Positions 26,724 through 34,760 of a stretch of DNA of 50,408 bases are shown here, piece by piece (the stretch's first letter is position 1; each line of letters begins with the position of its first letter). Origin of the DNA: JABCPH02 sp963524305 (GTDB lineage: Bacteria; Fusobacteriota; Fusobacteriia; Fusobacteriales; Leptotrichiaceae); contig CAURGH010000014.1 of assembly GCA_963524305.1 (NCBI GenBank), forward strand, positions 1 to 50,408, read 5' to 3'. The notes beneath the pieces were generated by a model. The model searched no databases and had not been told where the DNA came from. It was given only the letters and a program-made list of their open reading frames with translations. The translations under genes and the position numbers were made by a program.

Positions 26724-27938
26724 ATGATAAAAAGAGAGCAATATTTAAAAGAAATTAGAAAATTTATGGATAAGCCGATAATAAAAGTTATTACTGGTAT
26801 GCGTAGAAGCGGGAAATCTATGATTTTAAAATTAATATCTAAAGAACTTGAAGAAAAGGGAATTAATAAAGAGAATATTATTTTTATTAATTTTGAGTCT
26901 TTAATGTTCGCCGAATTTGCAAATTTTCAAAAATTATATAGTTATATTATTGAAAAATCAAAAAATTTAGCTGGTAAAATTTATATTTTACTCGATGAAA
27001 TTCAAGAAGTTGCTTCTTGGGAAAAAGTGATAAATTCATTGCTAGTTGACTTAGATTGTGATATTTATATCACTGGTTCAAATGCTAATTTATTATCTTC
27101 GGAATTGGCTACCTACATTGCAGGAAGATATGTTGAAATAAAGGTTTTTCCTTTATCTTTTAAAGAATTTATAGATTTTTCCAAAATTCAAAATCCAGAA
27201 AAAATTTACAGCAATGAAGAATATTTTGAAAAATATTTGCAATTTGGAGGTTTACCTGCCATCCACAATTTTAATCAAGATAAAACTTCTATTTATCAAT
27301 ATTTGACTGATATTTATAATTCTGTCTTGCTAAAAGATGTTGTTGCGAGAAATAATATAAGGGATATTGAACTTTTAGAACGAATAATTTTATACATTTT
27401 TGACAATATTGGAAATATTTTTTCTGCAAAAAAAATTTCAGATTTTTTAAAAAGTCAAGGTAGAAAGTTAAGCGTTGAAACCGTTTACAATTATTTAAAG
27501 GCACTTGAGAATGCGTATATTATTTCAAAAGTTCAAAGATATGACATAAAAGGAAAATCCATTTTAGAAACACAAGAAAAATTTTATCTTCTTGACTTAG
27601 GTTTAAAACATTCTCAATTAGGCTACAAAGCAAACGACATCGCTGGTCATCTTGAAAACATCATCTATTTAGAATTATTAAGAAGAAAATATAATGTAAA
27701 TATCGGAAAATTAAAAATAAAAGAAATTGATTTCATCGCACAAAAAGAAGATAAAAAATTATATATTCAAGCAACTTATCTTTTAGCCTCAGAAAATACC
27801 ATTGAACGAGAATTTTCTCCATTAAAAAACATTGAAGATAACTATCCAAAATATGTTCTTTCTATGGATAATTTAGATGAATATAATATAAATGGAATTC
27901 AACGGAAAAAGATTATAGATTTTTTGCTGGATTTATGA
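26724..27938 (+). CDS. AAA ATPase with DUF4143 domain
   Basis: A 404-residue protein of the AAA_14/DUF4143 group, a widespread family of unknown cellular role. The P-loop is TGMRRSGKS (24-32) and the Walker B is IYILLDEIQEV. ITGSNANLLSSELATYIAGRY is the conserved sensor region, and the C-terminal DUF4143 part (about 195-380: LKDVVARNNI, ENIIYLELLRR, EIDFIAQKEDKKLYIQATYLL) resembles a nuclease-like fold. GGTGG precedes the ATG. It is one of the few plus-strand genes, with its own repeat-rich promoter, so it may be an accessory gene. It ends at a shared bidirectional terminator. Confidence 0.88.
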   Translation: MIKREQYLKEIRKFMDKPIIKVITGMRRSGKSMILKLISKELEEKGINKENIIFINFESLMFAEFANFQKLYSYIIEKSKNLAGKIYILLDEIQEVASWEKVINSLLVDLDCDIYITGSNANLLSSELATYIAGRYVEIKVFPLSFKEFIDFSKIQNPEKIYSNEEYFEKYLQFGGLPAIHNFNQDKTSIYQYLTDIYNSVLLKDVVARNNIRDIELLERIILYIFDNIGNIFSAKKISDFLKSQGRKLSVETVYNYLKALENAYIISKVQRYDIKGKSILETQEKFYLLDLGLKHSQLGYKANDIAGHLENIIYLELLRRKYNVNIGKLKIKEIDFIAQKEDKKLYIQATYLLASENTIEREFSPLKNIEDNYPKYVLSMDNLDEYNINGIQRKKIIDFLLDL

Positions 27939-28059
27939 TTTTAGAATTATAGTAAAAATTTTTATTTTAAAATATTTTATTTTACTGATTTTTATAATAC
28001 AATGACATCACGAATATGAAAAATTTTATCCAAAAATTTTCAAAATAATAGATAAAAAT

Positions 28060-28098
28060 GAAAGAGAACTAACCAACCAAATCAGTTCTCTTTTTTTA
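28060..28098. terminator. bidirectional terminator between convergent genes
   Basis: The perfect stem AAAGAGAACT (28062-28071) / AGTTCTCTTT (28085-28094) is followed by T on the plus strand and by a T-rich stretch on the minus strand. It serves the AAA/DUF4143 gene and the minus-strand gene starting at 29075. Confidence 0.8.
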
Positions 28099-28106
28099 TC
28101 ATAGTT

Positions 28107-29075
28107 TTATCCCACGATTCTCAAAACTCTACAATTTCTCACAAATAAAAATGAAACATCTTCAACCAATATTTCTGATTTAGAAATAAAAATTCCCGTC
28201 ATTTTATCTATTTCTTTTAAAATTATTTTCTCATTATCAAATCTTTCAATTATCCCAAATTTCTCAAAATATGATTTTTCATACTCAAAATGTACTAATA
28301 TTTTATTTTCAAAACATTTTTTCAAGATTTCCTTTATTTCCATATTTGAAATATCAGGCAAAATTTCTTCTAAAGATACATTCTCTGTTTCTATATGATA
28401 AACTTTTTCTGTAATTTCCCAAATGTCTGATGTTTTTATTATTATAAACTTGCAATCTGCCCAGAACAAATCATTTTCATAAATTAACGTATAATTTTCA
28501 TCTTGAAAAATAACACTTCCTTGAATATCATTTCTCGCTATTACAATTTTATTTTTCTGAATTTTATCATCTTTAACGACAATATCTCTAACAACATTTT
28601 TCCCTATCTCTATACTTTTCATTTCACTTTTTCTTATAAATTCTTCTGATTCCCTATCGCCCTCATCACACCATTGAAAGTGTAAAATTTCTTTTGATTC
28701 TTTTACTAAATATCCTTCTCTCTGATAGTCATCTTCATAAAATAATCTTAATTTAATTTTATTCTTTTTGAAATATTTAAACAATTCCTTAAAAAATTTA
28801 TTTTTTTCAAGTTCAATAATTTTTCTGTCACTAGATTTTCTTTCTTCTATTTTTTCCTTCATTAATTCCAAATATTCTGTATTTTTCCCAAATTTTTTCA
28901 AATCATCTATCTTTATAAATCTAAATCCGCCATTTTTCCCATACGGACTGATTGATGTAAAAATAGCAAATTCACCATTAATTCCTACAAAATTCCCAGC
29001 ATCAAATCTCCCTTTAGACAAACGCCAATATTCCAACAATTCATCTTTCCCAATTTTTTCTAAAAATTTTTTCAT
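28107..29075 (-). CDS. hypothetical protein, beta-rich repeats
   Basis: A 322-residue soluble protein that was not recognised. It has no signal peptide or membrane helix. It alternates short beta-type blocks of similar design (REGYLVKESKEILHFQW, FGIIERFDNEKIILKEI) with charged helices, so it may contain two or three small barrel (Sm- or SH3-like) units. The start is the ATG at 29075 with GGGAGG upstream. It follows the DUF2207-like membrane protein gene after 20 bp and is probably in one operon with it, which hints at a shared but unknown job. Confidence 0.65.
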   Translation of the reverse strand: MKKFLEKIGKDELLEYWRLSKGRFDAGNFVGINGEFAIFTSISPYGKNGGFRFIKIDDLKKFGKNTEYLELMKEKIEERKSSDRKIIELEKNKFFKELFKYFKKNKIKLRLFYEDDYQREGYLVKESKEILHFQWCDEGDRESEEFIRKSEMKSIEIGKNVVRDIVVKDDKIQKNKIVIARNDIQGSVIFQDENYTLIYENDLFWADCKFIIIKTSDIWEITEKVYHIETENVSLEEILPDISNMEIKEILKKCFENKILVHFEYEKSYFEKFGIIERFDNEKIILKEIDKMTGIFISKSEILVEDVSFLFVRNCRVLRIVG

Positions 29076-29095
29076 AAAATTTCCTCCCTTAAAAA

Positions 29096-30463
29096 TCATC
29101 TTCCCATAATATTAACTTTCAATTCCCCCAACAATTTTTTATCACAAAAAACAGTCGAAATCAGAAGTTTTTCATAAATAAATTCTTTTCTCCCAGCAAA
29201 ATTATTTTTCTCCAAAGTAACATCCAAAAAATTCAAAAATCTTTTTTCAATTCCCAAAGCAAAAGCATAAATATACATTTGCTGAAAATTTTCGATTAAT
29301 TCATCTTCACTTGAAAAAGTGGGAACTTCTAATTTTTCAAAATTTAAAATATATTTTCTGAATGATTCAATTTCATTCATAGCCAAAAGTCCGTTTTCAG
29401 TATACCGCACGATTAACTTTTTGTAAATGAAAAATAGAATTACAAATGTCAATGGAATTAAAATATAAAATCTTAGTCCAAATATGAACGCAATATTTGG
29501 TAACATAAAACTATACAATGAAAATAAAAATGCCAATGCAATAAAAATTTTTACTATTTTTGGGATATACTTAGAAAATATCGGTAAAAATGACATTCTT
29601 AGCCAAAGACTTTCCAAGAAAAAAACGATTATTGCAGCTAAAACTATAAGTCCAAAATTCCCTTCCCCACTTCCAAATTTTACATCTTTACTTGTCATTA
29701 TAATTGAAGCTAAAATAACTCCAAAATAAAAAATATAAAATCCTGAATTTTTCTTGTAAATTATAAATTCTTCCAATTTTTCAGGCGACCAAAATGAACC
29801 TAAAAACTTTTTCTTCGTCCTTTTATAAATTTCAAACATTTTTTCAAAAAAAGGATCTAAAGGTTTTTTATCATATGAACTACTCGAAGAACTGTTGCTC
29901 GAATTATCCGACGAAGAATCCGAAGAACCCTTTAAAATTACATTTATCAAAAAAGCTACTAAAAAAGTTATTAACACTTGCAAGACTTCTCTAAAAATCT
30001 CTTTTCTTCTATCAATATTTTTTTCATCCATTTTCGGCAATTTCTCTCTATTCCCAGAACTTTGATAATCACTCAAAATCCCCTTTTCAGAATCCGCCAA
30101 GCTATCTAAAACCCATCGCTCTTCTGCAAAAAGCTCATCTTGTCTGTAATAATTACTTTTAGATTTTTCCAAATTTTTCTTATACAAAATATCCGATTGA
30201 AAATCCATATTTTCAAAAAGTTTTTCTCGTCCCGCAGTTATAAAATTTTTCTCAACCAAAGAAAATATCCCAATATGAAAATTTTTCTCCGGCCTAGAAT
30301 TATTCAAAATTCCAACTCCCATTGCAGAAATGCTTTTCGGAACTTTCAAATTTGGAATGACATCTTTTTTAAAAAAATTTTTACCCCAAAATTTTACTGT
30401 CCAAAAGCAGTAAATCAGTAAAATTATAATCGCAATTATATAAATAATTGTTATTTCTCTCAT
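29096..30463 (-). CDS. DUF2207-like membrane protein
   Basis: A 455-residue membrane protein. It starts with a membrane helix, then has the segment VPKSISAMGVGILNNSRPEKN typical of DUF2207 proteins, a low-complexity Ser/Asp linker (around 185-200), four or five central membrane helices, and the DUF2207-like end (ENGLLAMNEIESFRKYIL ... MYIYAFALGIEKRF). The extracytoplasmic N-terminal domain usual in that family is absent. The function of the family is unknown. The start is the ATG at 30463 with GGAGG upstream; a TTG at 30475 is rejected. Likely cotranscribed with the gene starting at 29075. Confidence 0.72.
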   Translation of the reverse strand: MREITIIYIIAIIILLIYCFWTVKFWGKNFFKKDVIPNLKVPKSISAMGVGILNNSRPEKNFHIGIFSLVEKNFITAGREKLFENMDFQSDILYKKNLEKSKSNYYRQDELFAEERWVLDSLADSEKGILSDYQSSGNREKLPKMDEKNIDRRKEIFREVLQVLITFLVAFLINVILKGSSDSSSDNSSNSSSSSSYDKKPLDPFFEKMFEIYKRTKKKFLGSFWSPEKLEEFIIYKKNSGFYIFYFGVILASIIMTSKDVKFGSGEGNFGLIVLAAIIVFFLESLWLRMSFLPIFSKYIPKIVKIFIALAFLFSLYSFMLPNIAFIFGLRFYILIPLTFVILFFIYKKLIVRYTENGLLAMNEIESFRKYILNFEKLEVPTFSSEDELIENFQQMYIYAFALGIEKRFLNFLDVTLEKNNFAGRKEFIYEKLLISTVFCDKKLLGELKVNIMGR

Positions 30464-30509
30464 AAAATCCTCCAATAATAATCAAAAAATTTCAAATGAA
30501 ATTTCTTCA

Positions 30510-31880
30510 TTATTCCTTCTCATTCTCAACTTCTTTCTCATCACTCCACTCATCTCTAGATTTACTAGAATTAAGAACATATCTAGATCCCGAAAACATT
30601 ATTTTTGAGAACATACTTTTCATCTTTCCACTTTTTCTAGCATACACAAATGTTTTTTCAAATGAATAAACTCTTGTCAATTCCAACAATGAAAATAATC
30701 TCAAGACAAATCCGATAACAAAAGCAAATCTTATAGTGTAAAATTGTTCTCCAAAAATATAAATTACGCCGTTATTGATAAATTTTCCTAAAATTCCACC
30801 AAATATTCCAGCTGCTATTGCTGAAAGCCCGGAAACCATCGCATAAGCTCCCACATAAGCATCAGCAGGTTCTCCAGAAACTTCCATCATCAAATTTAAT
30901 AAACTTAGTGTTATTGCTGTAAATCCAATCGCATCAATTACCGCAGCTGCAAAAAGCATTGACATTTTGTTATCCTGAGTCATCGAAAAATATGTAAGGA
31001 CATAATATGTTGTAAAAAATATTCCCATTCGCAACATCGTTTTATTCCCGTATTTATCAGAAAATTTTCCATACACCAAATAAAGTACGCTTGATAAAAT
31101 TGCTGTTAAAACTCCCATTTGTGAAATAAACATTGTATTTACACCAAGTATTTTAATTCTATAGTATTCTGTCATTGGTTTCAAAAATTCCCATGTAAAA
31201 AGCCACACAGAAGCAAATCTTAAATAATCAACAAAATTCTTATTCTTGAATGCCATTTTTATACTTACTTTTTTAGCATCATCTCCTAAATCAGGAACAT
31301 AATGAAGACACATAAATATTGCTGAACCTATTGCCGAAAGCGACATTGTTGTTGTCAAAAATAGCATTGCGAGTTTTCTGTTAGGCATTGATAAAACATA
31401 TCCGTAAAACAAAGTATAAACTACAGTAGATAATGAAGAAAATAAATTACGAACCCCAAAATATCTTCCTCTCTCTTTTTTGTTAATAATCGTTGTCATT
31501 ACTGCTGTCCACACATTATTTGAAAATGGTGAAACAATAGCATAAATGAACATTACCATAAAGTATACTCCCTGTTTTCTCACATCAAAAAGAACAGCAA
31601 AAGGCATTACGCATATTACCAATCTTGAAAGGGTTGCCGCTATTACCATTGTCTTTTTTCTGCTCCCAAGAATATTATTTACTTTACTTGTAAATATTTG
31701 TAATAGATATCCAGCTGTCGGTAAAGACGACACAATTGAGATAAAAAAAGAACTCATATTAAAATAAATCGCCAAACTTAACAGTACAAAACTCTGCATT
31801 CCTACCGAATATCCATTAAAGAACATAACTTCTAATATTGCATATTTTTTTGTATTTTCTATCGAACGTTCTCTATCCAT
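30510..31880 (-). CDS. MFS transporter
   Basis: A 456-residue major facilitator superfamily protein with about twelve hydrophobic helices, a charged loop 2-3 (SKVNNILGSRKKTM) and a central cytoplasmic loop (DLGDDAKKVSIKMAFKNKNF). The second half repeats the pattern (GKFSDKYGNKTMLRMG). The C-terminal tail is Ser/Glu-rich. The substrate cannot be predicted. The start is the ATG at 31880 directly behind GGAGGG; the longer reading to 31934 lacks a binding site and runs into the upstream hairpin. It stands alone between a terminator and the gene at 30463. Confidence 0.88.
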   Translation of the reverse strand: MDRERSIENTKKYAILEVMFFNGYSVGMQSFVLLSLAIYFNMSSFFISIVSSLPTAGYLLQIFTSKVNNILGSRKKTMVIAATLSRLVICVMPFAVLFDVRKQGVYFMVMFIYAIVSPFSNNVWTAVMTTIINKKERGRYFGVRNLFSSLSTVVYTLFYGYVLSMPNRKLAMLFLTTTMSLSAIGSAIFMCLHYVPDLGDDAKKVSIKMAFKNKNFVDYLRFASVWLFTWEFLKPMTEYYRIKILGVNTMFISQMGVLTAILSSVLYLVYGKFSDKYGNKTMLRMGIFFTTYYVLTYFSMTQDNKMSMLFAAAVIDAIGFTAITLSLLNLMMEVSGEPADAYVGAYAMVSGLSAIAAGIFGGILGKFINNGVIYIFGEQFYTIRFAFVIGFVLRLFSLLELTRVYSFEKTFVYARKSGKMKSMFSKIMFSGSRYVLNSSKSRDEWSDEKEVENEKE

Positions 31881-31929
31881 ATTTCCCTCCAATTTCTCCT
31901 GTCGCCTCAATTGACAATCTAAAAAAATA

Positions 31930-31969
31930 GACAAAGATGACTAATTCAAAACTGAATAACCTCTTTGCC
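31930..31969 (-). terminator. terminator of the DUF937 gene
   Basis: An imperfect long hairpin: CAAAGATG ... ATTCA (31932-31948) against TGAAT ... CTCTTTG (31953-31967). It lies 30 bp downstream of the gene ending at 31998, with a T-run on the minus strand beyond 31927. Confidence 0.6.
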
Positions 31970-31997
31970 TAACTGCATATTTATTTTATAATTTTAA

Positions 31998-32576
31998 TTA
32001 TTTATTACCACCAAATAATTTACCAATCATTCCAGTCAAATCATCCATTACATTTCCATCTTTATTCGCATCCAATAAATTTGTAATCATACTCATAATT
32101 CCACCTTCTCCAGCAAAATTCGCTGCAAGATTTGAAGTTAAATTACTAATTCCTTGTGCATCTAAATTATTTTCTTTTTTCTGTTGTCCTAACGCTCCCA
32201 AAACCAATGGTGCCAAAGTTTCTAACATCTTCAAACTTCCTTGCGTATCCAAACCGCTCGACTGAGAAACAGCATTTGCCACATTTTGTGTATTTCCACC
32301 AAATAAATGGTTCAAAATTCCTGCTCCATCCTTTAAATCAGGATTTTGTAAGTACCCTTCTACATTATTCAAAACTGAACCATCATGTTGCTCCAATGCA
32401 TTATTCAATGTTTGTGCACCTTCTGGTGTATTTGAATTTTTATTTAAAGCTCCCAACAATGCTGGAAGTGCTGCCATTATCGCATTTTTAGTTTGACCAT
32501 CAGTTCCACCAATTTGTTCTGCTAATTTTCCTAACTTTTGTCCTTGTAATAATCCCAGTAGTGCTTCTAAATTCAT
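31998..32576 (-). CDS. DUF937 domain-containing protein
   Basis: A 192-residue protein of the DUF937 family, function unknown. Typical features are the N-terminal ALLGLLQGQKLGKLAEQIGG and AIMAALPALLGALNKN, repeated further on as LETLAPLVLGALGQQ, and a C-terminal DANKDGNVMDDL loop that resembles a dockerin/EF-hand calcium loop. The start is the ATG at 32576 behind GGAGGG. It directly follows the lipoprotein gene (20 bp gap), so both are probably on one transcript ending at 31930. Confidence 0.85.
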   Translation of the reverse strand: MNLEALLGLLQGQKLGKLAEQIGGTDGQTKNAIMAALPALLGALNKNSNTPEGAQTLNNALEQHDGSVLNNVEGYLQNPDLKDGAGILNHLFGGNTQNVANAVSQSSGLDTQGSLKMLETLAPLVLGALGQQKKENNLDAQGISNLTSNLAANFAGEGGIMSMITNLLDANKDGNVMDDLTGMIGKLFGGNK

Positions 32577-32596
32577 AATTCCCTCCATTTTTTATT

Positions 32597-33199
32597 TTAT
32601 ATTTTTTGTGAAAGTGGCCTGTCCTCCACCTCTCTTGCCATAAATACTAGCTCTCCTGTTTTCTGAGTAATTTTTACACTATAAATCACTCCATTTGAGT
32701 ACAAAATCGAGCTTTCTAAACCGTTATCATCCATTTTTGATAATACCTGTGCATAAATCTTTTTCGCTTCCTCATCTGACATCGCCGAATCCGAAACTTG
32801 TATCAAATTAACGACCATATTTTCAATAGTTGCCAAATTTTGCCCTGTCACAACACCTACTTTTAAAAACATTCCACTTACATTCACGCCTTGATAATCT
32901 AAAACATAATTAGAATTTGATCCTTCTCTAGAATTAATTTTTGAATAATAGTAATTTCTATTATCAAAAGTCAATTTTTCAAATTTTCCAATAGCAATAT
33001 TATTTTCCTTCGATTTTTTGTCAAAATTCTGGATTATTGTATCTATAGAGTTATTAAAAAACAAACTTTTTTTTTGCTCTTCTTTTCTAGTTTCCATTTC
33101 TATTTTCTTCTTTTCTTCGATCTTTTTCTTTTGTTCATTACATGCCAATACAAGAAAAACTGATAAAAAACCTATCAATAATATTTTTTTTTTTTTCAT
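32597..33199 (-). CDS. lipoprotein, hypothetical
   Basis: A 200-residue exported lipoprotein. The signal peptide ends in a lipobox, LVLAC, with C20 as the lipidated residue, followed by a very charged Lys/Glu helix (about 24-45) and a globular domain that was not recognised. It probably sits on a membrane facing the periplasm. AAGGTGATG precedes the ATG at 33199, and a small hairpin with TGAGC/GCTCA arms lies in the leader. Directly after the ATG is a run of 13 A (33184-33196), so slippage could shift the frame. First gene of a pair with the DUF937 gene. Confidence 0.75.
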   Translation of the reverse strand: MKKKKILLIGFLSVFLVLACNEQKKKIEEKKKIEMETRKEEQKKSLFFNNSIDTIIQNFDKKSKENNIAIGKFEKLTFDNRNYYYSKINSREGSNSNYVLDYQGVNVSGMFLKVGVVTGQNLATIENMVVNLIQVSDSAMSDEEAKKIYAQVLSKMDDNGLESSILYSNGVIYSVKITQKTGELVFMAREVEDRPLSQKI

Positions 33200-33569
33200 T
33201 TTTCATCACCTTATATCTGAGCCTTTTATAACTAAAGCTCAAAAATCCTTTTATTATTTTTTTATAATTCTATTACCTTTATTTATGCTAATTATACAAA
33301 AAAAAATACGATTTAGAAAAATATTCTGATTATTTTTATCTTATAATTAAATTTCAATTTTTTTATAAATTATATAAATCTTGATAAACTTCACAATATA
33401 ACATTTCTAAATAACTTATAAAATTTAAAAACCAATATCTATCATTCATAAAAGTTATCAAATTTTTACTAAATTTCTATAATTTTTTCAATTTTATCCT
33501 TAAAAAAAAAGAGCTATCAAAAATAAGTTTTACTTATCTTTAAATAGCCCTTTTTATAAATTCAATGAA
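33200..33569. other. AT-rich intergenic region before rpsR end
   Basis: No gene was found. It contains the lipoprotein leader with a TGAGC/GCTCA hairpin (about 33225-33243), a minus-strand TATAAT box near 33291-33296 with a poor -35, a long A/T stretch with nothing recognisable, and the rpsR terminator at the right end. Confidence 0.5.
33502..33555 (-). terminator. terminator of the rpsF-ssb-rpsR operon
   Basis: The outer stem AAAAGAGCTAT (33507-33517) / ATAGCCCTTTTT (33544-33555) encloses an inner stem ATAAGT/ACTTAT. On the minus strand it ends in a run of nine T. It lies 15 bp after the rpsR stop. Confidence 0.85.
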
Positions 33570-33809
33570 TTATTTTTCTATTTTTGTATAAGGCATTAAA
33601 GCTATTTGTCTTGCTCTTTTAATAGCTTTAGCTATTTTTCTTTGAATTTTTGCATCTAATCCTGTAACTCTTGCAGGAGAGATTTTACCTTTATCATTCA
33701 TGAAATTTTTTAATAAATCTACATTTTTGTAGTTAATATCTTCAACTTTAAATTTTACTTTTGGTCTTCTTTTTCTTCTTTTAAATTCTGTAGATGGTTT
33801 CGCTCTCAT
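33570..33809 (-). CDS. rpsR: 30S ribosomal protein S18
   Basis: A 79-residue basic protein that binds the platform of the 30S subunit next to S6. The family pattern is clear: KVEDINYKNVDLLKNF, KISPARVTGLDAKIQRKIAKAIKRARQIALMPY. The start is the ATG at 33809 with AGGAGG upstream; a GTG two codons earlier is rejected. Last gene of the rpsF-ssb-rpsR operon, 22 bp after ssb. Confidence 0.97.
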   Translation of the reverse strand: MRAKPSTEFKRRKRRPKVKFKVEDINYKNVDLLKNFMNDKGKISPARVTGLDAKIQRKIAKAIKRARQIALMPYTKIEK

Positions 33810-33831
33810 AGTCACCTCCTAATTTTTTACC

Positions 33832-34314
33832 CTAAAATGGGAAATCTTCGTCTGAATCATCCGAATTATCACTATTTCCAGCAAATGGTTTATTATCTGA
33901 ATGTTGCGATTGATTATCATGATTATGTGAATTATTATAGTTATTATTGTAACTATTATTACCACTATAGCCAGTATTAGAATTATTATTTGAGTAGCTT
34001 CCTCCATTTGAAGAAGGATTATTTGATCCTATAAAATCAAATCTTTCTACTATAACTTCGGCAATCCATTTATTCTCACCGTTTTGTTCATAACTTCTAA
34101 CACTTAATCTACCTTGTACTCCTATTTGACTACCTTTTCTAAAGTATTCAGCAATATTTTCACCAGTTTTTTCCCATGCAACACAGTTAATAAAATCTGC
34201 TTCATCTTTATTTCTTGACACGGCTAAAGTAAATCTTGTATTTCCTTTTCCTGTACTTGTATATTTTAATTCTGGATCCTTTGTCATTCTTCCAATCAAA
34301 GTTACACAGTTCAT
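33832..34314 (-). CDS. ssb: single-stranded DNA-binding protein
   Basis: A 160-residue SSB that protects single-stranded DNA in replication and repair. The OB-fold is at about 1-105 (NCVTLIGRMTKDPELKYTSTG, FTLAVSRNKDEADFINCVAW), then a flexible Asn/Ser/Gly/His linker (about 108-150) and the acidic tip DEDFPF that recruits partner proteins. GAGGGGG precedes the ATG at 34314. Middle gene of the rpsF-ssb-rpsR operon. Confidence 0.96.
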   Translation of the reverse strand: MNCVTLIGRMTKDPELKYTSTGKGNTRFTLAVSRNKDEADFINCVAWEKTGENIAEYFRKGSQIGVQGRLSVRSYEQNGENKWIAEVIVERFDFIGSNNPSSNGGSYSNNNSNTGYSGNNSYNNNYNNSHNHDNQSQHSDNKPFAGNSDNSDDSDEDFPF

Positions 34315-34374
34315 AATTTATTCCCCCTCATAATCACTTGAATTATTTTATAACCCCCGTTATATTTAATCTAA

Positions 34375-34659
34375 TTAGTCATTTTTTACTATCATATATT
34401 TCAAAATAGATTCTTCGATGTTTAATCTAGCTTCAACTTCAGCTAATTTAATTCCATCAATTTGGAATGTAGTTAAAACATAGTATCCATTTTCTTTTTT
34501 CTTAATAGGGTAAGCTAATTTTCTTTCTCCCCAAACTTCTGTTTTAATTTCTGCAGCTTCTGATTTTGCTAAAGTTTCTTCAACGAATTTAACTTTTGCT
34601 TGTTTTTCTTCATCAGTTAATTGTGTAGAAAGTATAAACATAATTTCGTAATTTTTCAT
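34375..34659 (-). CDS. rpsF: 30S ribosomal protein S6
   Basis: A 94-residue S6, partner of S18 on the 30S platform. The family pattern MKNYEIMFILSTQLTDEE and WGERKLAYPIKKKENGYYVL is intact. AAAGGAG precedes the ATG at 34659. First gene of the operon with ssb and rpsR. The leader between the promoter (34723-34751) and the start folds into a hairpin (CCTGCT/AGTAGG) followed by GGCT/AGCC, which could be a control site of the S6:S18 type, though the usual CCG bulge was not seen. Confidence 0.96.
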   Translation of the reverse strand: MKNYEIMFILSTQLTDEEKQAKVKFVEETLAKSEAAEIKTEVWGERKLAYPIKKKENGYYVLTTFQIDGIKLAEVEARLNIEESILKYMIVKND

Positions 34660-34722
34660 TCTTTTCTCCTTTCCTTTGGCTTTTTAGCCCTACTTCTTGA
34701 AATAGAGCAGGCTTGTCTTAAT

Positions 34723-34751
34723 ATTATATCAAAAAAATTTGATTAAATCAA
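34723..34751 (-). promoter_or_regulatory. rpsF operon promoter
   Basis: Minus strand: TTGATT (34746-34751), 17-nt spacer, TATAAT (34723-34728). It begins 10 bp after the ftsZ stop, with no clear terminator between, so ftsZ transcripts may also read into rpsF. Confidence 0.8.
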
Positions 34752-34760
34752 GAATATTTT

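Noticed and set aside
33819..34007. Minus-strand Ile-rich frame inside ssb
   Set aside because: Another reading frame of the Asn/Ser/Gly-coding linker of SSB.
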